64,000 nucleotides of DNA from VAZQ01 sp963744275 (GCA_963744275.1 CAVUSX010000029.1:372001-436000); one strand, 5' to 3'; shown: positions 27,635 through 37,440, numbered from the stretch's first letter. Numbers and translations are program-made. Notes: generated from the sequence alone by a model not told the origin.

Positions 27635-28693
27635 TTACTTCTGCGCCGAGGGCTCGACCAGCTCGGCGGCTTGCGCCACGATCGCTTTCGGGCTCGCGAA
27701 CGCGTTGGCGAGCAGCGTGTCGATCGCGTGCGCGTCGAGCGGCTCGATCTCGAGCTGGAGCTTGGCGGCCTCGGCCAGGAACTCGGGATCTTTCATCGTG
27801 TCGTCGAAGGCCCGGCGCAGCACCTCCAGCCGATCGGCGGGCACGCCGGGCGGCGCCGCCACCGGGCGGCCGATCTCCTGGCGGATCAGGATCAATGCGA
27901 GCACCTGCTTCTTGACCGGATCGCTCACCAGATCGAGCCCGGAGGGCACGTTCGGCAGCTCGGGCAGCTTCGCCAATCCCAGCTGCACCAGCACGTTGAG
28001 CTTGTCGTTCTTGATCCATTGCGGCCGCGCCGCCTTGATGGTGGACCACGACAGGCCGCAGACGCCCTCGGTCTCGCCGCTTTCGAGCGCCAAGGTCATG
28101 CCGGAGCCGGGGTCGTAGCCCGACACGATCTTGAATTTGGTGCCGATGAGCGCATTGAGCACCTTCGGCATGATCGCCGAATTGGAGGTGGCCGCCGCCG
28201 CCGCCACGATCACCTCGCGCTCGCGCGCCTGCGCGATGGTCTTGATCGGGCTCGTGATCCAGGTGGCGCAGACGTTCTCCAGCTTGCCGATGCTGCCCAG
28301 CCAATTGAGCTTCTGCGCGTCGTAGCGTGCGCCCGGATTGCCGAACAGCGTGTCCATCGGGATGTTGTTGGGAAATGCCCCGATGGTCGCCCCGTCGCGG
28401 TCGGCCGAGGTGTAGAGCGTGTTGGCGGCCGCGAGGCCCGATGCCGCCGGCATGTTCTTGGGCACGATCGAGGGGTTGCCCGGAATGTGATGCACCACGT
28501 AGCGGGCGAAGGTGCGGAAATAGGCGTCGTAGCCGCCGCCCGCCCCGGCCCCGACCAGGAAGGTGATCTGGCGGCCCCGGAAAAACGCTTCGGGCGTCTG
28601 CGCCAGCGCGTTCGTGGCGTGCAGCACTGCGGCGGGCAGCAGCGCCGCGATCAGGACGGCGCGCATCACTGAAAGCCTGGTGCCGATGGTCAC
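27635..28693 (-). CDS. Periplasmic substrate-binding protein of the tripartite tricarboxylate transporter (TctC/Bug) family
   Basis: 352 residues. GTG start at 28693 after GAGAGGG. Signal peptide to about residue 32 (AVLIAALLPAAVLHATNALAQ). The mature domain has ITFLVGAGAGGGYDAYFRTFARY and VPKNMPAASGLAAANTLY, the usual Bug-protein ligand loops, here the long-branch type seen in soil bacteria. The membrane parts TctA and TctB are not in this window, so it is an orphan binder, probably for a carboxylic acid. Confidence 0.83.
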   Translation of the reverse strand: MTIGTRLSVMRAVLIAALLPAAVLHATNALAQTPEAFFRGRQITFLVGAGAGGGYDAYFRTFARYVVHHIPGNPSIVPKNMPAASGLAAANTLYTSADRDGATIGAFPNNIPMDTLFGNPGARYDAQKLNWLGSIGKLENVCATWITSPIKTIAQAREREVIVAAAAATSNSAIMPKVLNALIGTKFKIVSGYDPGSGMTLALESGETEGVCGLSWSTIKAARPQWIKNDKLNVLVQLGLAKLPELPNVPSGLDLVSDPVKKQVLALILIRQEIGRPVAAPPGVPADRLEVLRRAFDDTMKDPEFLAEAAKLQLEIEPLDAHAIDTLLANAFASPKAIVAQAAELVEPSAQK

Positions 28694-28733
28694 GGGACCC
28701 TCTCGCTTGTGAATTCTGCCGTCGCCCCCCGCG

Positions 28734-29744
28734 CTACCGCTTGCCGTATCGCTCCTGCATCTGCGCGAAGAAGCCTGCGGCCCGAAGATCGTCGAGAATG
28801 CCGGTATCGACGTAATCGTCGACCTTGAGGCTGCCGCCCGGGAGCTGCGCCAGGATGTTCTCGGCTCCGGCCCGTGACGGCATGAGATCGGGCGGCGACT
28901 GCTGCTTGAAGTCGTTGTAGCTGATGTCGATGATCCTGGGATCGGCGATCTTGAGCTCCCTGGCCAGGATTTCCTTGGCGCGCTTCTCGTCGCTGAGCGC
29001 CAGGTAATTGCCCTCGATGGTGGCCTTGAGAAATCGCGTCAAGGCATCGCGGCGGCTCGTGATCGCGTCGTGCCGCACCGTGATGCCGCTGAACAGCCAG
29101 GGGATTTGCTCGGGCACGAGATCGACCAGCGCCTTGACGCCCTGCTCGCGCGCCAGGCTGGTGAAGGGCTCGTTCAAGGGCGTAGCCTTGATCTTCCCCG
29201 ATTTCACCGCCGCCAGCCGCTGCGGGCCGCCGCCATATTCCTCCAGTGTGACATCGCGGCGGGAAAGTCCCAACCGCTGCAAAGCCAGCGTGACCGTCGA
29301 ATCGCTCTCCGAGCCGAACGTGCTGACCCCCACCACGCCGCCTTTGAGGTCGGCCGCGGTCGTGACGCCGGGGGCCGAGAACAACGTGAATCGGATGACG
29401 TTGCTGAGCGAGCCGATCAGCCGCAAATCGCCGCCGGCGCGGTTGAGCTTCACCGCCGAGGACAGCCCCACATGCATGACGTCGAGATGGCCGGCCTGCA
29501 GCTCCTGGGCGCCGCGGCTGCCGCCGCTCATGTTGAGAATTTCGACCTTGAGGCCCTGATCGGCGTAGAAGCCGGCCGCCTGCGCGGTCCACCAGGCCAG
29601 CACGGTGTTCACCGGGTCGGCAATGCCGGCCTTGATCTCGATCGGCTCGGCGGCGCTGGCATCCGCCTGCCATCCCGCCACCGCCATGGCGAGCGCAAGC
29701 GCGCCCCGCCAATTCGCGCGCCGCGCAACCCGGTTTGCTGGCAT
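28734..29744 (-). CDS. NMT1/SsuA-like ABC substrate-binding protein
   Basis: 336 residues from ATG 29744, which follows GGGAGAGA. Signal peptide to about residue 30 (GALALAMAVAGWQADASAAE). Mature start IEIKAGIADPVNTVLAWWTAQAAGFYADQGL matches the taurine/nitrate/thiamine-precursor binder type (key parts: AWWTAQAAGFYADQG, SGGSRGAQELQAG, then LKGGVVGVSTFGSESD). It has no adjacent permease or ATPase. A perfect 14-bp palindrome lies 40 bases upstream. Confidence 0.83.
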   Translation of the reverse strand: MPANRVARRANWRGALALAMAVAGWQADASAAEPIEIKAGIADPVNTVLAWWTAQAAGFYADQGLKVEILNMSGGSRGAQELQAGHLDVMHVGLSSAVKLNRAGGDLRLIGSLSNVIRFTLFSAPGVTTAADLKGGVVGVSTFGSESDSTVTLALQRLGLSRRDVTLEEYGGGPQRLAAVKSGKIKATPLNEPFTSLAREQGVKALVDLVPEQIPWLFSGITVRHDAITSRRDALTRFLKATIEGNYLALSDEKRAKEILARELKIADPRIIDISYNDFKQQSPPDLMPSRAGAENILAQLPGGSLKVDDYVDTGILDDLRAAGFFAQMQERYGKR

Positions 29745-29783
29745 CGTGTCTCTCCCGGGCCGGAGCATCGTCCGGCTTGCGTC

Positions 29784-29797
29784 GACATTATAATGTC
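29784..29797. promoter_or_regulatory. 14-bp perfect palindrome GACATTATAATGTC
   Basis: A self-complementary A/T-rich site in GC-rich surroundings, 40 bases before the start of the minus-strand binding protein gene and 19 bases past the stop of the racemase-family gene. The size and symmetry fit a dimeric repressor such as a GntR or LacI member. The GntR gene at 32238 is the nearest candidate, but no second copy was found there. Confidence 0.5.
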
Positions 29798-29815
29798 TGT
29801 GGCCGCCGTGGGGGT

Positions 29816-30570
29816 TCAGAAATCCCGGAACAGGCGGCCGTAGCCCTCGATCTTGTCGTCGACGCCGCAGCGGCGCAGCGCATCCCAGACGATGGCCTGC
29901 TGCGCCGACATGACGTTGACGCCGAATTCGCGCTCCAGCGGCTCGATGGCGCCGGCGGTCGGCCAATGCGGCGACGGCAACAGGATCGTGTCGGCATCCG
30001 GATGCTCGCGCATCAGCTTGCGCCCCAATTCGACCGCGGCATGCTGCGGGATGCGGCCGATCTGATTGAAGGGGCTGCCCCAGCCGGTGGCGCCCAGGAC
30101 CTCGCAGCCGAAATGCAGCGCATAGCTGGCGATGCGATCGGTGTCGGAATGGGCGTAGGGCTGCGCCACCACGACTTTCTTGCAGCCGAGCGCCTTGGCG
30201 GCCCGGGCCTGCGCCGAGGCGCTGGTGGAGACCTTCACCTTCAGCTCGGCCTCGAGATCCTGGATCATCTGCTGCGCATTGGCGCTGCCGCGTGACAGAT
30301 TGATCGGCACGCCCCCGAGCACGATGATATCCACGCCGGCGGCGGCCATTTCGCGCGCGGCCTTCATGCTGGTGTCATATGACTGGTCGACCTCCTGCTT
30401 GCTGCGCACCACGATGGCGAGCGTGGTGATCACCAGGGTCACGCCGGCCGGCACCATCCGGTAGAATTCATAGGGAAAGACCTCGGTGGTGAGCGGCGGC
30501 GACGTATAGCCGATGCGGGCCCGGTGGCCATAGGGGATTTCGCGGGGGGAGCCGCTGCTGGCGATGTCAT
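29816..30570 (-). CDS. Asp/Glu racemase / arylmalonate decarboxylase / maleate isomerase-like protein (probable one-base deletion near the start)
   Basis: About 251 residues. The N-terminal RIGYTSPPLTTEVFPYEF is the first conserved block of the maleate isomerase/arylmalonate decarboxylase branch; VDIIVLGGVPINL and a later helix SHWPTA-type segment (LLPSPHWPTAGAI) follow. The residues at the two usual Cys positions appear to be Gly-Gly-Val and Ser/Pro, so a two-Cys racemase mechanism is unlikely. An ATG at 30570 leads into MTSPAAAPP and would join the main frame if one base were added to the G run at 30544-30550, so the start probably suffers a homopolymer error. Confidence 0.7.
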
Positions 30571-30884
30571 GCGTTGGGGACCTTGGTGCGTGCGGGCGAA
30601 ACCGGCAAGGAGGCGAAGACGGAACAGAAGCTAGAGGATTGGCGCGAAAAGTCGAATCGCCCGATGCCGTTTCCCGGCCATCGAGTGCGGCCTCACGCCG
30701 GTCCTTGCGGCGCCGCAGCATACGATTTTGAAGCGGTACCGCGGCGGCAAACTGACGCGTGCTTTCAACAGCGGCTCGATTGTGATTTATGTGGTATCAA
30801 TATTGGTCGGGAAGACTATCGGGCCCGAACGCAAGTGGCGCGTTGACGCCACGAGACGCCCGATGTCCCCGGGAGGACGCAACT

Positions 30885-32174
30885 ATGACGATTGCCGCTT
30901 CGGCATCCGAGCGATCAGCCGAATTCAGCACGACACGTTGGGCCCAATTGGGATCCGTCATTGTCTGCATGGTGATGGTCGCCAATCTGCAATACGGCTG
31001 GACCCTGTTCGTCAATCCGATCAGCAAGGCCCACGGCTGGTCCATCGCGGCGATCCAGTTGGCGTTCAGCGTCTTCATCGCCCTGGAGACCTGGCTGACC
31101 CCGATCGAGGGCTGGATCGTCGACATTCTCGGGCCGCGGCGCGGGCCGAAATTGGTGGTCGCGTTCGGCGGCATCATGGTGGCCGCCGGATGGATCGTCT
31201 ATTCGATCGCCGACAGCTTGGCACTGCTCTATCTCGGCGCGGTCATCGCCGGCACCGGCGGCGGCGCGGTCTATGCCACCAGTGTCGGGCATGCGGTGAA
31301 ATGGTTTCCGGATCGGCGCGGTCTCGCGGTCGGCCTCACCGCCGCCGGCTACGGGGCGGGCGCCGCCCTGACGGTCATTCCGATCCGCTACGTGATCGAG
31401 ACCAGCGGCTACGAGGCGGCCTTTTTCTGGTTCGGCCTGGTCCAGGGTGCCGTGGTCTTCGTTCTGGCCTGGTTGCTGCGCGGGCCCGATCCCGGCGAGC
31501 TTCCCAGAACCGCGGCCCCCAAGGTGCAGCAATCGGCGCGAAGCTATACGCCACTCGAGGTTGTGCAGTCCCCGGTGTTCTGGCTCCTCTACATCATGTT
31601 CGTCATGGTCTCGGCCAGCGGCCTGATGGCGACGGCGCAGATCGCCCCGATCGCAAGCGACTTCGGGGTGGCGAATGCGGTATTCCTGCTCGGCGGCACC
31701 ACCATCACGGTCGCGCTCATCATCGACAACGTCGCCAACGGCGCCGCCCGGCCTCTGTTCGGCTGGATATCGGACAATATCGGTCGCGAATACACCATGG
31801 CGATCGCGTTCTCGTTGGGCGGGCTCGCTTATTGGCTGCTCGGATCGCTCGGTACCGCCCCGTGGGCGTTCGTGCTGTTCGCGGCTCTGATCTTCCTCAC
31901 CTGGGGCGAGATCTTCAGCCTGTTCCCCTCCACCTGCACGGACAGCTTCGGGCCGAAATTCGCGACCGTCAATCTGAGCCTGCTCTACACCGCCAAGGGC
32001 GCGTCCGCCTTTCTGACGCCGGTCGCCAACATCATCAAGGACGCGACCGGAAGCTGGCAGATGGTGTTCCTGCTGACCACGCTCATGAACTTCGCGGTGG
32101 TGGGGCTGGCCTTGTTCGTCCTGAAACCGATGCGGCAGCGCGCGATGGCGCGCGGGCTCGCTGAGAGCCGCTGA
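30885..32174 (+). CDS. oxlT: Oxalate:formate antiporter-like MFS transporter
   Basis: 429 residues and 12 membrane helices. ATG at 30885 after GGGAGGA. The first helix reads VIVCMVMVANLQYGWTLFVNP, typical of OxlT, and TM11 has LLYTAKGASAFL with the buried Lys that binds oxalate in OxlT. The MFS loop motif between TM2 and TM3 is VDILGPRRGPK. It exchanges external oxalate for formate in known homologues. It heads the oxalate gene set (GntR regulator, oxalyl-CoA decarboxylase, formyl-CoA transferase), which supports the assignment. Confidence 0.85.
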   Translation: MTIAASASERSAEFSTTRWAQLGSVIVCMVMVANLQYGWTLFVNPISKAHGWSIAAIQLAFSVFIALETWLTPIEGWIVDILGPRRGPKLVVAFGGIMVAAGWIVYSIADSLALLYLGAVIAGTGGGAVYATSVGHAVKWFPDRRGLAVGLTAAGYGAGAALTVIPIRYVIETSGYEAAFFWFGLVQGAVVFVLAWLLRGPDPGELPRTAAPKVQQSARSYTPLEVVQSPVFWLLYIMFVMVSASGLMATAQIAPIASDFGVANAVFLLGGTTITVALIIDNVANGAARPLFGWISDNIGREYTMAIAFSLGGLAYWLLGSLGTAPWAFVLFAALIFLTWGEIFSLFPSTCTDSFGPKFATVNLSLLYTAKGASAFLTPVANIIKDATGSWQMVFLLTTLMNFAVVGLALFVLKPMRQRAMARGLAESR

Positions 32175-32237
32175 AGCCGATCGAGCGGCCGCCGAAGTAG
32201 GCCGCTTCACCTTGCGCACGGCCGCTTCGCTGGAATA

Positions 32238-33034
32238 ATGTATGCCAGCATGAGTTCGAGAGTCATGGTGTCGAGTAACAGCGTGTCGAGTAACAGCGAT
32301 CCTGCCGGCGCGCCGGTCGAGGGTGGGGCCGAGCCCGCACGGCTCGCCGCCGCCGCGACTGGGGGTCGATCCGCTCGCGCCCGCGGCGAGCTTCAAGCGC
32401 AAGGCCTACGCGGCCCTCAAGGACGTCATCGTGTCCATGGACGTGTATCGCAGCCGTTCCGACATCCGGCTCGACGAGCGACGCCTGGCGCTCGAATTCG
32501 GCATCAGCCGCACGCCGGTGCGCGAGGCCATGGCGCAGCTCGAGCGCGACGGCTTGGTGCGCTCGGTGCCGCGGCGCGGCATCTACGTGGTGCGCAAGAC
32601 CCGGCGCGAGGTGATCGAGATGATCACCGCCTGGGCGGCGCTCGAGAGCATGGCGGCGCGGCTGATCACCGCAGGGCGCGAGCGCCGAGGAGATCGCCTG
32701 CCTGCGGCGCATGTTCGCGACCTTCGAGGGCGGCGAGGTCGCCGCCAAGCTCGACGAGTATTCCGAGGTCAATATCGAGTTCCACCAGGCCATCATCCGC
32801 ATGAGCCGCAACCGCGTGCTCATCGATCTGGCGGAGAACTTGTTCACCCACATGCGGATGATCCGCCGCAAGACCATCGGCGAGAAGGACCGCGCGGATC
32901 GCTCGATCCGCGACCACATGCATATCATCGAGGCGCTCGAGGCGCGCGACACCGCGCGCGCCGAGGAGCTGGTTCGCAGCCATGCGCTCGGCCTGGCCGA
33001 TCACGTCGCCAGATATGCCGACTACCTGGACTGA
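32238..33034 (+). CDS. GntR-family regulator with FCD domain (two frameshifts)
   Basis: About 265 residues. The winged helix has FKRKAYAALKDVIVSMDVY, then DERRLALEFGISRTPVREAMAQLERDGLVRSVPRRG, the standard GntR recognition helix and wing (key words SRTPVREAM). The FCD effector domain carries its metal-ligand Asp/His residues in EFHQAIIRMS and DHMHIIEALEARD. Frame breaks near 32355 and 32690 divide it in three. It lies between the antiporter and oxalyl-CoA decarboxylase genes, so it probably senses oxalate, oxalyl-CoA or formate and controls this set. Confidence 0.85.
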
Positions 33035-33080
33035 GCACGAATTGGACGCAACAAGAAGACGATCTCGAGGGAGGCCTCCG

Positions 33081-34832
33081 ATGGCTGACGCAGCAGTGAA
33101 AGAGAAAAGCGAAACCACCAATGCGGCCGAAGCGGAGCGCGAGCTGACCGACGGCTTTCACCTCGTCATCGAGGCGCTCAAGCTCAACGGCATCAGCACG
33201 ATCTACGGCGTGCCCGGCATCCCGATCACGGACTTCGGCCGCATGGCGCAGGCCGAGGGCATCCGCGTCATCTCGTTTCGGCATGAGCAGAACGCCGGCA
33301 ACGCGGCCGCCATCGCGGGCTTCTTGACCAAGAAGCCCGGCATCTGCCTCACGGTGTCGGCGCCCGGCTTTCTCAACGGCCTGACCGCGCTCGCCAATGC
33401 CACCACCAACTGCTTTCCGATGATCCTGATCAGCGGCTCGTCCGAGCGCGAGGTCGTCGACCTGCAGCAGGGCGACTATGAGGAGATGGACCAACTGGCC
33501 ATCGCCAAGCCGCTCTGCAAGGCGGCCTTCCGGGTGCTGCATGCCGCCGACATCGGCATCGCCGTCGCGCGCGCGATCCGCGCCGCGGTTTCCGGGCGCC
33601 CCGGCGGCGTCTATCTCGATCTGCCGGCCAAGCTGTTCGGTCAGGTCATGGATGCCGAGGCCGGAGCCAAGTCGCTCGTCAAGGTCGTCGACCCGGCGCC
33701 GGCCCAGCTTCCTGCTCCGGCCGCCGTCAAGCGTGCGCTCGACGTCCTCAAGAGCGCCAAGCGTCCGCTGATCATTCTCGGCAAGGGCGCCGCCTATGCG
33801 CAGGCCGATGAGCAGATCCGCGCCCTGGTCGAGAACAGCGGCATTCCCTTCCTGCCCATGAGCATGGGCAAGGGCCTCTTGCCCGACACCCATCCGCTGT
33901 GCGCGGGCGCGGCGCGCTCGACGGTGCTCAAGGACGCCGACGTCGTCATGCTGATCGGCGCCCGCCTGAACTGGCTCCTGTCGCACGGCAAGGGCAAGAC
34001 CTGGGGCGAGCCTGGATCGAAGAAGTTCATCCAGATCGACATCGAGCCCAAGGAGATGGACAGCAATGTCGGGATCGTGGCTCCGCTGGTCGGCGATATC
34101 GGCTCCTGCGTGGCGGCTCTGCTCGAGGGCATCGACGGCAAATGGCCGGCGCCGGCGGCGGACTGGGTCGGCGCCGTCAATGCCAAGAAGGAAGAGAACA
34201 TCGCCAAGATGGCGCCGCGGTTGATGAAGAACTCGGCGCCGATGGACTTCCACGGCGCGCTCGGCGCGCTGCGCACCGTCGTCAAGGAGCGGCCGGATGC
34301 CATCCTGGTCAACGAAGGCGCCAACACGCTCGATCTCGCGCGCGGCATCATCGACATGTACAAGCCGCGCAAGCGCCTGGACGTCGGCACCTGGGGCGTC
34401 ATGGGGATCGGCATGGGCTATGCGGTCGGGGCCGCGATCGAGACCGGCAAGCCGGTGCTCGCGGTCGAAGGCGACAGCGCCTTCGGGTTCTCCGGCATGG
34501 AGGTGGAGACGATCTGCCGCTACAAGCTGCCGGTCTGTATCGTGGTCTTCAACAACAACGGCATCTATCGCGGCACCGACGTCAATCCGACCGGCGGCCC
34601 GGACGTGGCGACCACCGTCTTCGTCAAGGACGCGCGCTACGAGAAGCTGATGGAAGCCTTCGGCGGCGTCGGCGTCCATGTGACGACCCCCGACGAGCTC
34701 AAGCGCGCCGTCGAACAGGCCATGGACTCCGGCAGGCCGACCCTCGTCAACGCGGCGATCGACCCGGCCGCCGGCAGCGAGAGCGGCAGAATCGGCAACC
34801 TCAATCCGCAAAGCAAGATTCGCAAGAAATAA
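33081..34832 (+). CDS. oxc: Oxalyl-CoA decarboxylase
   Basis: Thiamine-diphosphate enzyme that splits oxalyl-CoA into formyl-CoA and CO2. 583 residues; ATG at 33081. The N-terminal domain holds the cofactor-activating Glu69 in SFRHEQNAGNAAA. The C-terminal TPP domain has GDSAFGFSGMEVETICRY with the Mg-binding GDS and the asparagines of FNNNGIYRG. The final residues (SKIRKK) are basic as in other OXCs. Substrate CoA ester comes from the formyl-CoA transferase encoded next, 85 bases downstream. Confidence 0.97.
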   Translation: MADAAVKEKSETTNAAEAERELTDGFHLVIEALKLNGISTIYGVPGIPITDFGRMAQAEGIRVISFRHEQNAGNAAAIAGFLTKKPGICLTVSAPGFLNGLTALANATTNCFPMILISGSSEREVVDLQQGDYEEMDQLAIAKPLCKAAFRVLHAADIGIAVARAIRAAVSGRPGGVYLDLPAKLFGQVMDAEAGAKSLVKVVDPAPAQLPAPAAVKRALDVLKSAKRPLIILGKGAAYAQADEQIRALVENSGIPFLPMSMGKGLLPDTHPLCAGAARSTVLKDADVVMLIGARLNWLLSHGKGKTWGEPGSKKFIQIDIEPKEMDSNVGIVAPLVGDIGSCVAALLEGIDGKWPAPAADWVGAVNAKKEENIAKMAPRLMKNSAPMDFHGALGALRTVVKERPDAILVNEGANTLDLARGIIDMYKPRKRLDVGTWGVMGIGMGYAVGAAIETGKPVLAVEGDSAFGFSGMEVETICRYKLPVCIVVFNNNGIYRGTDVNPTGGPDVATTVFVKDARYEKLMEAFGGVGVHVTTPDELKRAVEQAMDSGRPTLVNAAIDPAAGSESGRIGNLNPQSKIRKK

Positions 34833-34917
34833 GCAGCAGATGTCAAGCCGCTCCCCTAGGCGTCGAATCCGCGCCACGCACCAACAATCAGACAATGTAC
34901 ACGTGAAGGAAATCACC

Positions 34918-36390
34918 ATGGCGACCAAGAAGACCAAGCGGAAGCCGGCGAAGGCTGCCGCCAAGAAGCCTGCCAAGAAATCGGTCAAGAAATCGGTCAA
35001 GCCGCGCGCGAAGAGCAAGACGAAGGCCAAGAGCGCGGCGCGATCGGCTGCCGGCGCTGCGGCGTCCGGCTTGCCCAAGCCTTCGAGCAAGCCGTGGGGG
35101 AAGGCCGGCCGCGCGCTCGACGGCGTGCGCATTCTCGATTTCACCCATGTGCAATCGGGGCCGACCTGCACGCAGCTGCTCGGCTACATGGGGGCCGACT
35201 GCATCAAGGTCGAGCGGCCCGGCGTGGGCGACATCACGCGCGGACAGCTGCGCGACGTGAAAGGCGCCGACAGCCTCTATTTCACGATGCTCAACGGCAA
35301 CAAGCGCTCGATCACCATCGACAGCAAGCATCCCAAGGGCAAGGAGATCCTCGACCGCCTGATCAAGCATTGCGACGTGCTGGTGGAGAACTTCGCCCCC
35401 GGCGCGCTCGACCGCATGGGGCTCACCTGGGAGCATATCAACAAGCTCAATCCGCGCATGATCGTGGCCTCGGTCAAGGGCTTCGGCCCCGGTCCCTACG
35501 AGGACTGCAAGGTCTACGAGAACGTGGCGCAATGCGCCGGCGGCGCCGCCTCCACCACCGGCTTCCGCGAAGGCCCGCCGCTCGTCACCGGCGCGCAGAT
35601 CGGCGACAGCGGCACCGGCCTCCATCTCGCCTTCGGCATCGTGACCGCGCTCTACCAGCGCATGCGCACCGGCCGCGGCCAGCGCGTGCTGTGCGCCATG
35701 CAGGACGGCGTGCTCAATCTCACGCGCGTGAAGCTGCGCGACCAGCAGCGGCTGGCGCATGGTCCGCTCACCGAATTCAGCCAGTACGGCGAGGGTGTTC
35801 CGTTCGGCAAGGCGGTGCCGCGCGCCGGCAACGATTCCGGTGGCGGCCAGCCCGGATGGATCCTCAAGTGCAAGGGCTGGGAGACCGATCCCGACGCCTA
35901 CATCTATTTCATCACCCAGGCGCCGGTGTGGGGCGCCATCTGCGATCTGATCGGCAAGCCCGAGTGGAAGACCGAGCCCGACTATGCCACGCCGCCGGCG
36001 CGGCTGCCGCGGCTCAAGCACATCTTCGCCACCATCGAGGCCTGGACCATGACCATGAGCAAGTTCGAGGTCATGAAGGTCTGCAACGAGCACGACATTC
36101 CGGTCGGCCCGATCCTGTCCTTGAAGGAGATCGCCGAGGAGCCCTCGCTGCGCGAGACCGGCACCGTGGTCGAGGTCGACCACCCGACGCGCGGCAAGTA
36201 CCTGACGGTCGGCAATCCGGTGAAGATGTCCGACTCGATCACCGAGGTGAAGCGCTCGCCGCTCCTGGGCGAGCACACCGAGGAGATTCTGGGCAAGGTG
36301 CTCGGCTATTCGGCCAAGGAGATCGCCGACATCAAGGCCTCGGGCGCGATCACGCCGCCGGAAAAGCCCGCCAAGGCCGAGGCGGCATGA
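34918..36390 (+). CDS. frc: Formyl-CoA:oxalate CoA-transferase with lysine-rich N-terminal extension
   Basis: Class III CoA-transferase that moves CoA from formyl-CoA to oxalate. 490 residues from ATG 34918 (AAGGA at 34905). The CAIB/BAIF core begins near residue 62 (LDGVRILDFTHVQSGPTCTQLLG). The catalytic Asp is D230 in QIGDSGTGLHLA, equal to Asp169 of the Oxalobacter enzyme, and the glycine loop over the active site is NDSGGGQPG. The first 55 residues are Lys/Ala/Pro repeats (KKTKRKPAKAAAKKPAKK) resembling histone H1 tails and have no counterpart in normal Frc of about 428 residues. Its role is unknown; it could bind nucleic acid, polyphosphate or another enzyme. Confidence 0.95.
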   Translation: MATKKTKRKPAKAAAKKPAKKSVKKSVKPRAKSKTKAKSAARSAAGAAASGLPKPSSKPWGKAGRALDGVRILDFTHVQSGPTCTQLLGYMGADCIKVERPGVGDITRGQLRDVKGADSLYFTMLNGNKRSITIDSKHPKGKEILDRLIKHCDVLVENFAPGALDRMGLTWEHINKLNPRMIVASVKGFGPGPYEDCKVYENVAQCAGGAASTTGFREGPPLVTGAQIGDSGTGLHLAFGIVTALYQRMRTGRGQRVLCAMQDGVLNLTRVKLRDQQRLAHGPLTEFSQYGEGVPFGKAVPRAGNDSGGGQPGWILKCKGWETDPDAYIYFITQAPVWGAICDLIGKPEWKTEPDYATPPARLPRLKHIFATIEAWTMTMSKFEVMKVCNEHDIPVGPILSLKEIAEEPSLRETGTVVEVDHPTRGKYLTVGNPVKMSDSITEVKRSPLLGEHTEEILGKVLGYSAKEIADIKASGAITPPEKPAKAEAA

Positions 36391-36432
36391 GGGGGACACG
36401 CCGCAGCCGAAACGAGAGGGCACGGCGTATGG

Positions 36433-36452
36433 GTCCCTGCCTTCGCAGGGAC
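36433..36452. terminator. 8-bp hairpin with CTTC loop between frc and the formyl-folate gene
   Basis: GTCCCTGC (36433-36440) and GCAGGGAC (36445-36452) pair perfectly around CTTC. There is no T run after it, so it is more likely an mRNA processing/stability element or a copy of a dispersed short repeat than a complete terminator. Confidence 0.55.
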
Positions 36453-36510
36453 GACCGGTGCTGGCCGGATCGCCCGGGCGACAGTCGAGGTTTAGAGAGA
36501 GGATAATTCC

Positions 36511-37440
36511 ATGCGTATCGTGGTTCACGGCCAGCAGGCGTTCGGCAAGGCCGTGCTGGAGGCGCTCCTCAAGCGCGGCGAGAACGTGGTCGCCGTCTAT
36601 GTGGCGCCCGAGAAGCCCGGCCAGAAGGCCGACCCGCTCAAGGAAGCGGCGCTCGCCGCCAAGCTGCCGGTGTATCAGCCCGAGTCCTACAAGAAGCCCG
36701 AGGTCTGGGAAGAGTTCAAAGCGCTCGCCCCCGACCTGCAGGTCATGGCCTTCGTCACGCTGTTCGTGCCGGAGGAATTCCTCAACATCCCGACCCATGG
36801 CTCGATCCAGTATCACCCGTCGCTGCTGCCGGCCTATCGCGGCGCCAGCGCGATCAACTGGCCGATCATCAAAGGCGAGGCTGAAACCGGTCTGTCGATC
36901 TTTTGGCCCGACAACGGCCTCGATACCGGCGACGTGCTGATCCAGAAGAAGACGCCGATCGGCCCGACCGACACGCTCGGCTCGGTCTATTTCGACCGCT
37001 TGTTCCCGCAGGGGGTCGAGGCCATGCTGGAAGCGGTCGATCTGGTGAAGGCCGGCAAGGCGCCGCGGATCAAGCAAGACGAGTCGAAGGCGACCTACGA
37101 AGGCCGCTGCGGGCCCGACAACGCCAAGATCGATTGGGGCAAGCCATGGGAGCAGATCGACCGGCTCATTCGCGGCTGCAATCCGGCGCCCGGGGCCTGG
37201 ACGACGCTCGCGGGCCAGCAACTGAAAATCTTCGACGCCAAGCCGCTGCCGGCCAAGGATCCCAAGGGGATCGCCGGCAAGCTCGGCGAGATCGCCGCGG
37301 TCGAGGCGGACGGCTTCACCGTGGTCTGCGCCGATGGGCGCTTCAAGGTCACTCGGGTGCAGCCCGCCGACGGCAAGAAGCTCGATGCCGGCGAATGGGC
37401 AAAATCCGTCGCCCTCGCCGCCAAAGCGAGGTTCACCTGA
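36511..37440 (+). CDS. Formyltetrahydrofolate hydrolase/formyltransferase-family protein
   Basis: 309 residues; ATG at 36511 after AGAGAGGA. The fold is that of methionyl-tRNA formyltransferase: IQYHPSLLPAYRGASAINW with the catalytic His and the SLLP loop, Asp in GLDTGDVLIQKK, and a C-terminal OB-like domain (GRCGPDNAKIDWGKP onward). The wording is closest to the hydrolase domain of 10-formyltetrahydrofolate dehydrogenase. Placed between formyl-CoA transferase and formate-tetrahydrofolate ligase, it probably handles 10-formyl-folate rather than initiator tRNA. Whether it hydrolyses, transfers or dehydrogenates cannot be told; no aldehyde dehydrogenase partner is present. Confidence 0.8.
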   Translation: MRIVVHGQQAFGKAVLEALLKRGENVVAVYVAPEKPGQKADPLKEAALAAKLPVYQPESYKKPEVWEEFKALAPDLQVMAFVTLFVPEEFLNIPTHGSIQYHPSLLPAYRGASAINWPIIKGEAETGLSIFWPDNGLDTGDVLIQKKTPIGPTDTLGSVYFDRLFPQGVEAMLEAVDLVKAGKAPRIKQDESKATYEGRCGPDNAKIDWGKPWEQIDRLIRGCNPAPGAWTTLAGQQLKIFDAKPLPAKDPKGIAGKLGEIAAVEADGFTVVCADGRFKVTRVQPADGKKLDAGEWAKSVALAAKARFT

